In this document: positions 8,632 through 15,957 of the stretch, in pieces
Layout: each line of letters starts with the position of its first letter
Position numbering within the stretch: the first letter of the stretch is position 1
DNA from: Actinomycetota bacterium
GTDB taxonomy: Bacteria > Actinomycetota > Actinomycetes > Actinomycetales > Dermatophilaceae
DNA: 64,000 nucleotides
Assembly: GCA_020161845.1 (NCBI GenBank)
Contig: JAIUNK010000001.1
Coordinates: 186,001 to 250,000, forward strand
Reading direction: 5' to 3'
The notes under the pieces: model-generated
The model's input: only the letters and a program-made list of their open reading frames with translations
Databases searched by the model: none
Told to the model about the DNA's origin: nothing
Made by a program: the position numbers and the translations under genes

Positions 8632-8865
8632 GCTCTGTGGACAACGAACCGACCGAGCGCCCCGCCAACGCTCCGGTCGGAGTGCCGGCGTGGTCCTGGC
8701 CCCACCGGCACACCGATCGGAGTGCCGGCGATCAGCGCGATCGGACCAGCGCGGGCCGCGGTCGTGTTCGTTTAGCCGCTCCCCCTGCGTTCGTTGCGCC
8801 GCTAGCTGCATGGTCGGTCTGCCGCTCCCCTCACGAGGGCCCGCAGGCTCACGACCAGCCGATCC
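8632..8865. other. Intergenic spacer, no gene seen
   Basis: These 234 bases between palindrome copy 2 and the cysN stop contain a direct repeat of TCGGAGTGCCGGCG at 8677 and 8717 (40 bp apart). Nothing with a ribosome site and coding character was found here. Confidence 0.5.
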
Positions 8866-10212
8866 TTACGACGGCGCCGGGTCGCCCACCATCAGCGCCG
8901 CCAGGGTCGCGCCCGAGTCCGGGTCGATGACCAGCGCCCCGCCCGTCCAGCGCGAGTCGGCATAGCGATCCACGGCGATGGGCTCGGCCAGCGTCACCCC
9001 GATCCGGACGATGTCGTTCAGTGCGGCGCCCGCATTCATCGCCGGCGCCCAGTTCGAGGTGTCCACGTCCCAGACCTGCTCGACCGGGCCGAGGAGCCCG
9101 CGGACGGTCGCCGTACCGGCCTTGACCAGCACCCGCTGCCGCGGCGCCGACCCGCGTTCGGCGAGCCAGCACGCCGTACCGGTGAGCTGCGCCCGCACCT
9201 GCGGCGCGGGACCGTCCTCCGGAGCGAGCAGCTGGCCCCGTCCGGCGTCGATCTCGTCGGCGAGCAGCACGGTCACCGAGTCGCCGGCCACGGCGACCTG
9301 CAGCGGCCCGACGGGCGAGTCGATCCCGGTCACCGTCGAGCTCAGTCCGCTCGGCCACGCCGTGACCCGGTCGCCGACCCGCACCGTGCCGGCCGCCACC
9401 CGCCCGGCCAGCCCGCGATAGTCCGGGTGCTCGGGCGTGCGCGGCCGGACCACCAGCTGCACCGGCATCCGGAACGGCGCGTCGGCGTCGTCGTGGCTGA
9501 CGTCCAGCTCCTCGACGCACTCCAGCAGCGAGGGCCCGGCGTACCAGCTCCCGGCCGCATCTAGCTCGCCCTCCGGGGTGACATGATCCGGCGTCACATG
9601 CTGGCCCGTCAGCGCGCTGACCGGGATCGAGCGGACGTCGGCCAGCCCCACGGCCGCGGCGGCGGCGTCGATCTGCGCCGTGACGGCGGCGAAGACGGCC
9701 GGGTCCCAGCCGACCAGGTCCATCTTGTTGACGGCCACGACGACGTGCGGCACCCGCAGCAGGCCCAGCACCGCGAGGTGGCGCCGGGTCTGCGGCAGCA
9801 CCCCCTGACGCGCGTCGACGAGCACGATCGCGGCCTGCGCGGTGGACGCGCCGGTGACGGTGTTGCGGGTGTACTGCGTGTGCCCCGGCGTGTCGGCCAG
9901 CACGAACGAGCGGCGCGGCGTGGAGAAGTAGCGATACGCCACGTCGATCGTGATGCCCTGCTCCCGCTCGGCGCGCAGCCCGTCGGTGAGCAGGGCCAGG
10001 TCCACGGCGTCGGATCCGCGGCGCCGACTGGCGGCCTCGATGGCCTCGTACTGGTCCGCGAGGATCGACTTGGTGTCGTAGAGCAGCCGTCCCACCAGCG
10101 TGGACTTGCCGTCGTCGACGGAGCCGGCGACGACCAGGCGCAGCTGCGAGCGCGCCTGCGCCAGGTCGGCAGCGGCGGTGTCCGCCTCGCCCAGATCCAG
10201 GGTGCTGGTCAT
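8866..10212 (-). CDS. cysN: Sulfate adenylyltransferase subunit 1 (GTPase)
   Basis: This 448-residue elongation-factor-like GTPase subunit of ATP sulfurylase couples GTP hydrolysis to formation of adenosine 5'-phosphosulfate from sulfate and ATP. G-box motifs are clear: GSVDDGKST near residue 32, DTPGH near 110, NKMD near 165. Two beta-barrel domains follow. The protein ends without a fused APS kinase domain, unlike mycobacterial CysNC, and a separate cysC is present upstream. Its ATG directly follows the cysD stop (TAAATG), giving tight translational coupling. It is the last gene of the leftward cysH-cysC-cysD-cysN operon. Confidence 0.96.
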   Translation of the reverse strand: MTSTLDLGEADTAAADLAQARSQLRLVVAGSVDDGKSTLVGRLLYDTKSILADQYEAIEAASRRRGSDAVDLALLTDGLRAEREQGITIDVAYRYFSTPRRSFVLADTPGHTQYTRNTVTGASTAQAAIVLVDARQGVLPQTRRHLAVLGLLRVPHVVVAVNKMDLVGWDPAVFAAVTAQIDAAAAAVGLADVRSIPVSALTGQHVTPDHVTPEGELDAAGSWYAGPSLLECVEELDVSHDDADAPFRMPVQLVVRPRTPEHPDYRGLAGRVAAGTVRVGDRVTAWPSGLSSTVTGIDSPVGPLQVAVAGDSVTVLLADEIDAGRGQLLAPEDGPAPQVRAQLTGTACWLAERGSAPRQRVLVKAGTATVRGLLGPVEQVWDVDTSNWAPAMNAGAALNDIVRIGVTLAEPIAVDRYADSRWTGGALVIDPDSGATLAALMVGDPAPS

Positions 10213-11163
10213 TTAGAAGTAGCCCTCCCGCTTGCGGTCCTCCATCGCGGCCTCGCTGAGCCGGTCGTCCGCGCGCGTCGCGCCGCGCTCGGTCAGCCGA
10301 CTCGCCGCCACCTCCGCGACGACCTGCGCGATCGTGCGAGCCTGTGAATCGACGGCGCCCGTGCAGGAACCGTCGCCGACGGTGCGGTAGCGGACCGTAC
10401 GCCGTTGCAGGCGCTCCCCGTCGCGCGGCGCACCCCACGGCCCCGGCGTGAGCCACATCCCGTCGCGCAGCCAGACGTCGCGCTCGTGGGCGTAGTAGAT
10501 CTCCGGCAGCGCCACGTCCTCGGCCGCGATGTAGGCCCACACGTCGAGCTCGGTCCAGTTGGACAGCGGGAAGACGCGGGCGTGTTCGCCGGGGGCATGC
10601 CGCCCGTTGTAGAGCCGCCACAGCTCGGGGCGCTGACGCCGCGGGTCCCAGCCGCCGAAGCCGTCCCGCACCGAGAAGATCCGTTCCTTGGCGCGGGCCC
10701 GGTCCTCGTCGCGCCGGCCGCCGCCGAGGAGCGCGTCGAACTTCTCGGCCGCGATCGTGTCGAGCAGCGGCACGGTCTGCAGCGGGTTGCGGGTGCCGTC
10801 TGCTCGCTCCTGCAACCGGCCGTCGGCGATCCATTCCTCGACGCGCGCGACGACGAGTCGGTGGCCGCCCTCGGCCACGATGCGGTCGCGGAAGGCCAGC
10901 ACCTCGGGCAGGTTGTGGCCGGTGTCGACGTGCAGCAGGGCCAGCGGGACCGGGGCGGGCGCGGTCGCCTTGCGGGCCAGGTGCAGGAGCACCGCCGAAT
11001 CCTTGCCGCCGCTGAACAGCAGCGCCGGTCGGTCGAATTCGGCGATCACCTCGCGGATGATCTCGATCGCCTCGGCCTCCAGGGCGCGGATCGTGCTGCG
11101 CGGCGGGGTCGGGTCGGCGGCCCGGGTGGCGCCGGGCGTCGGTGGTCGGGTCGTCAGGGTCAT
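10213..11163 (-). CDS. cysD: Sulfate adenylyltransferase subunit 2
   Basis: This 316-residue PP-loop ATP pyrophosphatase is the catalytic subunit of ATP sulfurylase. The PP-loop reads LLFSGGKDSAVLLHLA near residue 48. Family signatures HVDTGHNLPEVLAFRD, FSVRDGFGGWDPRRQRPELW and the C-terminal DRKREGYF are all present. Length and end match the family. The start ATG overlaps the cysC stop by four bases (ATGA), and the stop abuts cysN. It forms the CysDN complex with the next gene product in the cytoplasm. Confidence 0.96.
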   Translation of the reverse strand: MTLTTRPPTPGATRAADPTPPRSTIRALEAEAIEIIREVIAEFDRPALLFSGGKDSAVLLHLARKATAPAPVPLALLHVDTGHNLPEVLAFRDRIVAEGGHRLVVARVEEWIADGRLQERADGTRNPLQTVPLLDTIAAEKFDALLGGGRRDEDRARAKERIFSVRDGFGGWDPRRQRPELWRLYNGRHAPGEHARVFPLSNWTELDVWAYIAAEDVALPEIYYAHERDVWLRDGMWLTPGPWGAPRDGERLQRRTVRYRTVGDGSCTGAVDSQARTIAQVVAEVAASRLTERGATRADDRLSEAAMEDRKREGYF

Positions 11164-11834
11164 GGGATTCCTGCCTGGGTGATGAGATCGGCGACCGCGG
11201 CGACACACGCCCGAAGATCGCGGCCGGTGGTGTCGAGGATCAGGTCCGGCGCGGTGGGCACCTCGTACGGGTCGTCCACGCCGGTGAGATGGCTGACCTC
11301 GCCGCGGGCGTGCGCGGCGTACAGGCCCTTGACGTCGCGGCGGGCACATTCGGCGACGGGCGTCGCGACGTACACCTGGCGGTAGGCGACCCCCGCCGCC
11401 TCGTGCTCGGCGCGGACCCGCTCCCGGGCAGCCTCGTACGGCGCGATCACGGGCACGATCGCGAGCACCCCGTGCCGGGCGAGCAGCCGCGCCAGGTAGC
11501 CGACCCGCGTCACGTGCGCGTCGCGGTCCGCGCGGGTGAAGCCGAGCCCGGGCGAGAGGTGGTCGCGCAGTTCGTCGCCGTCGAGCACCTCCACCGCGAC
11601 GTCGGCGGCGCGCAGCCGGGCCGCGAGGGCGTGCGCGATGGTGGTCTTGCCCGAGCCGGACAGACCGGTCAGCCAGAGCGTGCCGCCGGGGGTCGCGGCG
11701 GTCGGCCAGAGCGTGCCCCCGGCGACCGCCGCCGAGCGGGACCGCGCGGCGGACGTCTGCACCCGTACGGCGTCGGCGGGCGCGACGCTGCCGGGCCCGC
11801 CGTGCGACCGGGCGCGGGACGGGGCGGCGCTCAT
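11160..11834 (-). CDS. cysC: Adenylyl-sulfate (APS) kinase
   Basis: This 224-residue kinase phosphorylates APS to PAPS. The Walker A motif GLSGSGKTTIAHAL is near residue 55, followed by DGDELRDHLSPGLGFTRADRD, the APS-binding segment, and a C-terminal DTTGRDLRACV region. A roughly 45-residue alanine-rich N-terminal extension contains a short internal repeat (SAAVAGGTLWP, then TPGGTLWL). The ATG chosen overlaps the cysH stop (ATGA); longer readings would run into cysH. Because cysH here looks like an APS reductase, CysC probably serves sulfation reactions more than reduction; this is an inference. Confidence 0.94.
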   Translation of the reverse strand: MSAAPSRARSHGGPGSVAPADAVRVQTSAARSRSAAVAGGTLWPTAATPGGTLWLTGLSGSGKTTIAHALAARLRAADVAVEVLDGDELRDHLSPGLGFTRADRDAHVTRVGYLARLLARHGVLAIVPVIAPYEAARERVRAEHEAAGVAYRQVYVATPVAECARRDVKGLYAAHARGEVSHLTGVDDPYEVPTAPDLILDTTGRDLRACVAAVADLITQAGIP

Positions 11835-12553
11835 CGGTGAATCCCGCATTCGGTCTTGCCGGTGCCGGACCAGCGGCCGGCGCGCGGGTCCTCGCCGGGG
11901 GCGACGGCGCGGGTGCACGGTGCGCAGCCGATCGAGGGAAAGCCCTGGTCCAGCAGCGGGTTTCGCACGGTGTCGTGCCGCTGCGCGTACGCCGCCACCT
12001 GCGCATCGGTCCAGTCCACGAGCGGGTTGACCTTGACCAGGCCGTGCTCCTCATCGAAGCTCACCGCGCGGGCCCCGGCCCGGGTCGCCGACTCGGCGCG
12101 GCGCAGCCCGGTGCCCCACGCCTCGTGCTCGGCGAGGACGTCGTACAGCGGCGTCGTCTTGCGCAGCCAGCAGCACAGGTCGGGGTCGCGGTCGTGCAGG
12201 CGGGCGCCGTACTGCGCGTCCTGCTCGGCGACGCTCTGCCGCGGCGTGACGTCGCGGAAGGTGAGGCGATAGCCGGCCCGTACGGCGTCGCGCGTCGCCA
12301 ACGTCTGCGCGAAGTGGTAGCCGGTGTCGAGGAAGAGGGCGGACGTGCCGGGCGCGACCTGGGCCACGAGGTGGGCCAGCACGGTGTCCTGCATCGAGCA
12401 GGCGATCGCCCAGCGGTCACCGAATTCCTCGGCGGCCCAGGCGATCACGGCCTGCGCCGGGGCGCCGTCGAGGCGCCGAGCGGCCGCCTGGGCGACGCCG
12501 CGGAGCTCGTCGTCGGGACGCCGGATAGCGGCTTCCACGGTGGAACGGGACAT
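11831..12553 (-). CDS. cysH: Phosphoadenylyl/adenylyl-sulfate reductase, iron-sulfur type
   Basis: This 240-residue thioredoxin-dependent reductase makes sulfite from APS. It carries the cysteine pairs of the 4Fe-4S APS reductases: CC at residues 127-128 (DLCCWLRKTTPL) and C210/C213 (IGCAPCTR). The catalytic cysteine is in ECGIH near the C-terminus (C236). PAPS-only reductases lack the cluster cysteines, so APS is the likely substrate. It is first structural gene of the cys operon, 42 bases after the leader peptide, and overlaps cysC by ATGA. Confidence 0.95.
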   Translation of the reverse strand: MSRSTVEAAIRRPDDELRGVAQAAARRLDGAPAQAVIAWAAEEFGDRWAIACSMQDTVLAHLVAQVAPGTSALFLDTGYHFAQTLATRDAVRAGYRLTFRDVTPRQSVAEQDAQYGARLHDRDPDLCCWLRKTTPLYDVLAEHEAWGTGLRRAESATRAGARAVSFDEEHGLVKVNPLVDWTDAQVAAYAQRHDTVRNPLLDQGFPSIGCAPCTRAVAPGEDPRAGRWSGTGKTECGIHR

Positions 12554-12595
12554 GCAGGGTCCTTCGATGGTCGGGGGGAATGCGTACGGGAGGGC

Positions 12596-12691
12596 TCAGG
12601 CGGCACAGACCGCAGCGCTGGCGACGCGCATGAGGTCGATGTGGCGCCGGGCCACCAGGCGCACCCCGAGACGAACCGACCGAACGGACAT
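12596..12691 (-). CDS. Cysteine-operon leader peptide
   Basis: This 31-residue peptide starts at ATG 12691 and contains LVARRHIDLMRVASAAVCAA. It matches the actinobacterial sulfur-gene leader pattern (R-R/H-x-D-L-x-R-V with cysteine close to the end). It ends 42 bases before cysH. In this family of leaders, slow translation of terminal cysteine codons is thought to sense cysteine supply and control the downstream operon by attenuation. Here the cysteine (TGT) is the third residue from the end. It is too short for ordinary gene calling. Confidence 0.8.
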   Translation of the reverse strand: MSVRSVRLGVRLVARRHIDLMRVASAAVCAA

Positions 12692-12788
12692 GGTCCGACT
12701 GTGACACCCGCAGAGTGCCATCACCACAACGTGTTCACATAACGAGATGTTGTTGTACCTCATGGCTTTGCTTATGCACTCTGAGGCC
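12692..12788. promoter_or_regulatory. Divergent promoter region between two leader peptides
   Basis: These 97 bases separate the leftward and rightward leader peptides and are AT-richer than their surroundings (AACGTGTTCACATAACGAG, TTGTTGTACC). Both sulfur transcription units must start in or next to this stretch. No clear palindromic operator was found. Confidence 0.5.
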
Positions 12789-12896
12789 ATGGCACCGCAC
12801 CCGACCGCTCCCGGCGTCGCTCGGTCGACGCCGCGGGACGTGCTCGTCGGTCGGCACTACCTCGATCTCCTGCGCCTGGACCTCGGCGGGTGTTGA
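12789..12896 (+). CDS. Second sulfur-operon leader peptide
   Basis: This 35-residue peptide (ATG 12789, stop 12894-12896) contains VGRHYLDLLRLDLGGC, ending directly in a cysteine codon (TGT TGA). The R-H-x-x-D-L-L-R core matches the opposite-strand leader, so it is very likely the leader of the TauE/SafE transporter gene that begins 66 bases downstream. The shared pattern suggests cysteine-responsive attenuation on both sides of the divergent region. Confidence 0.72.
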   Translation: MAPHPTAPGVARSTPRDVLVGRHYLDLLRLDLGGC

Positions 12897-12962
12897 CGCG
12901 CACCTGACCCTCCCGGTCTACCCCCTGCCCAGGCCTGCCCCCATCGTTCGTGCGGAGATCCC

Positions 12963-13961
12963 ATGTCCCTGGATCCATCCCTGGCGCTCGCCGGCGCCCT
13001 CGTCGGCTTCCTCGTCGGCCTCACCGGCATGGGCGGCGGCGCGTTACTGACGCCGCTGCTCGTCCTCGTCTTCGGCGTACCGCCCCTGACCGCCGTCTCC
13101 AGCGACCTCGTCACCAGCCTCGTCATGAAGCCCTTCGCGGGCGCCGTCCACCTGCGCCGCGGCACCGTGCACCTGCGGCTGTTCGCCTGGCTCGCCGTCG
13201 GGTCCGTCCCCGCGGCCTTCCTGGCCTCCGCGGCCATCGGCCTGCTCGCCGGCGGCTCGGACGGGCGGGCTCTGGCCGGACCGCTCAAGATCGTCATCGC
13301 GATCGCCCTGCTCGCCTCCGTCGGGGCGATGATCGGCCGCCCGCTGCTGGATCGGGCGCGTGGGAGCGCGGGCCCGATCCAGCAGCGGGCGGATGCCGAC
13401 GAGCGGCCCCGCGTCCGCCCCGGCGCCACCGTCCTCATCGGCGTGGTCGGCGGGGTCGCCGTCGGGCTCACCTCGGTGGGCGCCGGCTCGCTGGTCATCG
13501 CGCTGCTGCTGCTCGCCTATCCACGGCTACGGCCGCGCTCGCTGATCGGCACCGACATCGTGCAGGCCATCCCCCTGGTCGGGGCGGCCGCTGTCGGGCA
13601 CCTGCTGTTCGGCGACGTCCACTTCGCGCTGACCGCCTCGCTGCTCGTCGGCGCGATCCCCGGGGCCCTGATCGGGGCGCGACTGTCCGCATCGGCGCCC
13701 GACCGCTTGGTCCGCCCGGCCATGTCCGCGGTCCTGGCCGCCTCCGCCCTGGCGCTGCTTGGAGCAAGCACCCCGGTGCTGCTCGGTGGCGCGACCCTGA
13801 CGGCCCTGGCGATCTCAGGCACCGCGCGGCTCTCCGGGGCGGCAACCGGCAGACCGGCCGGGGTGCGCCGTGGCCGACGGTCCGCCGGGACGGTCGCGTC
13901 GACCCTGCCGACCGGGCCGGGTCACCCGCGACCCGTCGTACCGGCCCCGGCGGCCGACTGA
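12963..13961 (+). CDS. TauE/SafE family sulfite/sulfonate exporter-like membrane protein
   Basis: This 332-residue polytopic membrane protein has about eight hydrophobic helices and the family's GLTGMGGGALLTPLLVL start and second-half repeat GLTSVGAGSLVIALLLL. TauE/SafE (DUF81) proteins move sulfur oxyanions or organosulfonates. GGAG stands 6-7 bases before the ATG. Its location between a cysteine-type leader and the siroheme/sulfite reductase genes supports transport of sulfate, sulfite or a related anion, but direction and substrate are not readable. It is convergent with the chelatase gene, 32 bases apart. Confidence 0.88.
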   Translation: MSLDPSLALAGALVGFLVGLTGMGGGALLTPLLVLVFGVPPLTAVSSDLVTSLVMKPFAGAVHLRRGTVHLRLFAWLAVGSVPAAFLASAAIGLLAGGSDGRALAGPLKIVIAIALLASVGAMIGRPLLDRARGSAGPIQQRADADERPRVRPGATVLIGVVGGVAVGLTSVGAGSLVIALLLLAYPRLRPRSLIGTDIVQAIPLVGAAAVGHLLFGDVHFALTASLLVGAIPGALIGARLSASAPDRLVRPAMSAVLAASALALLGASTPVLLGGATLTALAISGTARLSGAATGRPAGVRRGRRSAGTVASTLPTGPGHPRPVVPAPAAD

Positions 13962-13993
13962 TGCCCGCGCCGCGCCGCGCCACCCGGCCGCGC

Positions 13994-14803
13994 TCAGGCC
14001 AACGCCGCGACGCCCGCGCGGTAGCGATCCAGCACCAGCGCGACGAGCTCCGCCGGCGGCGGGCCGTCGGCGGCCAACACCGGATCGGTGCCGATCGCCA
14101 CCCCGGCCGCCTGCAGCCGATTCTGGAAGAAACCGGGGGCGAGCAGGTAGGACAGCGCGACCGTACGGCGACCGGCGGCTCGGTTCGCGGCCACGACGTC
14201 CGCAAGCAGGGGGTCGGCGGCGGACAGGTACGCCGGGCGCACGTCCCGCCCCAGCTCGCCCGCCAACCGGGCCGCCATGTCAGCGACGTCCGCGCCGCTG
14301 CGGGCGCGCGAGGAGCCGGCCGCGACCAGGCGTACGTCGTCATCGGCCGCCAGGTCCGAACCCGGCCGGTCCCGCAGCCGGTCGACGAGCAGGCGCACCA
14401 GCCGATCGTCCGGGCCCAATGCGGCGGCGACGACCGTCGGGACCAGCGCCGATTCGGCGGCCCGGGACAGGTCGACCTGCACGTGATAGCCGGTGCTGAG
14501 CAGCAACGGGACGAGCACCGCGGACCCGTCCGGGAGCGCCGCCAGCGCCGCCTCGGGACTCGGGGACTGCACGTCGACGTACGCCGCGACCACCCGCACC
14601 CCCTGTTCGGCGAGCGCCGGGTGGCCGGCGACTCCGGCCACCAGCGCATCGATCGCCCGCCGACCGGCCGGGTCCGCCGTGCCGTGCGCGCAGGCCACCA
14701 GCGCGGGGGGCGCCGACCCCACGGGACCATCCCCGCCCTTGGCCGCCGCAGCCCGGACCGCTTGATCCCCGGCCGCCCGCCCCGAAGCCCACGCCTCGCT
14801 CAT
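13994..14803 (-). CDS. Sirohydrochlorin chelatase (CbiX/SirB type)
   Basis: Up to 269 residues. This class II chelatase inserts Fe2+ (or Co2+) into sirohydrochlorin, the last step to siroheme needed by the neighbouring sulfite reductase. The metal-binding histidine motif ALVACAHGTADPAGRRAI is in the first half, and a second CbiX-like half (VALSYLLAPGFFQNRL) follows. The ATG at 14803 leaves only 14 bases before the divergent cobA start; a GTG at 14722 (VGSAPPALVACAHG) would give 242 residues and a more normal gap. I list the longer form but consider the shorter one equally likely. Confidence 0.85.
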   Translation of the reverse strand: MSEAWASGRAAGDQAVRAAAAKGGDGPVGSAPPALVACAHGTADPAGRRAIDALVAGVAGHPALAEQGVRVVAAYVDVQSPSPEAALAALPDGSAVLVPLLLSTGYHVQVDLSRAAESALVPTVVAAALGPDDRLVRLLVDRLRDRPGSDLAADDDVRLVAAGSSRARSGADVADMAARLAGELGRDVRPAYLSAADPLLADVVAANRAAGRRTVALSYLLAPGFFQNRLQAAGVAIGTDPVLAADGPPPAELVALVLDRYRAGVAALA

Positions 14804-14817
14804 CCCTGGAGAATGTC

Positions 14818-15957
14818 ATGCTGCTCGACCTGACCCTCACCGGAGCCCGCGTCGCCCTCGTCGGCGACGCCACCGCGACCGGCCGCGCCGTGCTGCGCTA
14901 CCGCGCGGCCGGCGCCCAGGTGCACCGGCTGACGACGCCGGCGCAGGCGATGGCCTACGCGCAGGCCGCCACCGGGGCTGACGTCTCGAGTGGCGCCGGG
15001 GCTGGTGCGGTCGGCGCCGCGCAGCTCATCGTCGACGTCACCGGCGGCGCCCCCGAGTGGGCGACGGCGATCCGCGCCCTGAGCGCCCTGGCCCCGACCA
15101 CCCGCGAGGAGCTCGCCACCCAGCGCGCCGGGTCGATCACCCTGGTCGGGGCCGGGCCGGGCGATCCGGGACTGCACACGGTCGCCGCCCGGGAGGCGCT
15201 CGCCGCCGCGGACGTCGTGCTCGTCGACCGGTTGGCCGATCATGACCGGCGCGCCGATCTGCAGGCCCTGGCAGCCGCCGCGCAGCTGATCGACGTCGGC
15301 AAGACCCCCGGCCACCACCGGATGCCGCAGCACGAGATCGAACGGCTCATGGTCGAACACGCGAGAGCCGGCGCGCACGTCGTACGGCTCAAGGGTGGCG
15401 ACCCGTTCGTCTTCGGGCGGGGCGGCGAGGAGGTGGCTGCCGCGGCGGCGGCCGCCGTACCGGTCCGCGTCATCCCCGGCATCACCTCCGCCATCGCGGC
15501 CCCTGCCGCCGCGGGCATCCCGGTCACGCACCGCGAGACGAGCCGGGCGGTCACCATCATCTCCGGGCACGACCCGCTCGACGCCGGCACGGCCGAGCGG
15601 CTCGCCGGCCTGGACGGGACGATCGTGCTGCTGATGGGGATGGCGACGCTGCCGTCGACCGTCGCGAACCTCACCCGCGCGGGGATGCCCGGGGATACCC
15701 CGGCCGCCGTGGTCCAGGAGGGCTGTACGCCGCGGCAGCGTCAGCTGGTGACCACCCTCGACCGGCTCGTCCCGCAGGTGCACGACCTGGGCCTGGCCAA
15801 CCCCAGCGTCGTCGTGATCGGGGCGGTCGCCGCCCTGGCCCACGGCGCCACGACACCGACCCGGCCGCGCCGCAGTGCGACGACCACCCCAGCGCCCGCG
15901 CCCTCGCGCGACCCCGAGACCACGCGTACGACCGACACCCTGGAGATCGCCCGATGA
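14818..15957 (+). CDS. cobA: Uroporphyrinogen-III C-methyltransferase with N-terminal SirC-like domain
   Basis: This 379-residue enzyme methylates uroporphyrinogen III twice with S-adenosylmethionine to give precorrin-2. The C-terminal methyltransferase domain starts at ITLVGAGPGDPGLHTVA (about residue 107) and has VRLKGGDPFVFGRGGEE and VIPGITSAIAAPAAAGIP. The first 90 residues resemble a reduced precorrin-2 dehydrogenase (CysG N-domain) but are short and lack a full glycine-rich NAD site, so dehydrogenase activity is doubtful. GGAG precedes the ATG. The stop overlaps the sulfite reductase start (ATGA). Confidence 0.92.
   Translation: MLLDLTLTGARVALVGDATATGRAVLRYRAAGAQVHRLTTPAQAMAYAQAATGADVSSGAGAGAVGAAQLIVDVTGGAPEWATAIRALSALAPTTREELATQRAGSITLVGAGPGDPGLHTVAAREALAAADVVLVDRLADHDRRADLQALAAAAQLIDVGKTPGHHRMPQHEIERLMVEHARAGAHVVRLKGGDPFVFGRGGEEVAAAAAAAVPVRVIPGITSAIAAPAAAGIPVTHRETSRAVTIISGHDPLDAGTAERLAGLDGTIVLLMGMATLPSTVANLTRAGMPGDTPAAVVQEGCTPRQRQLVTTLDRLVPQVHDLGLANPSVVVIGAVAALAHGATTPTRPRRSATTTPAPAPSRDPETTRTTDTLEIAR

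Noticed and set aside
8849-11206. A 785-codon frame overlapping cysN and cysD
   Set aside because: It is a shadow of two clearly recognised genes on the same strand in another frame.
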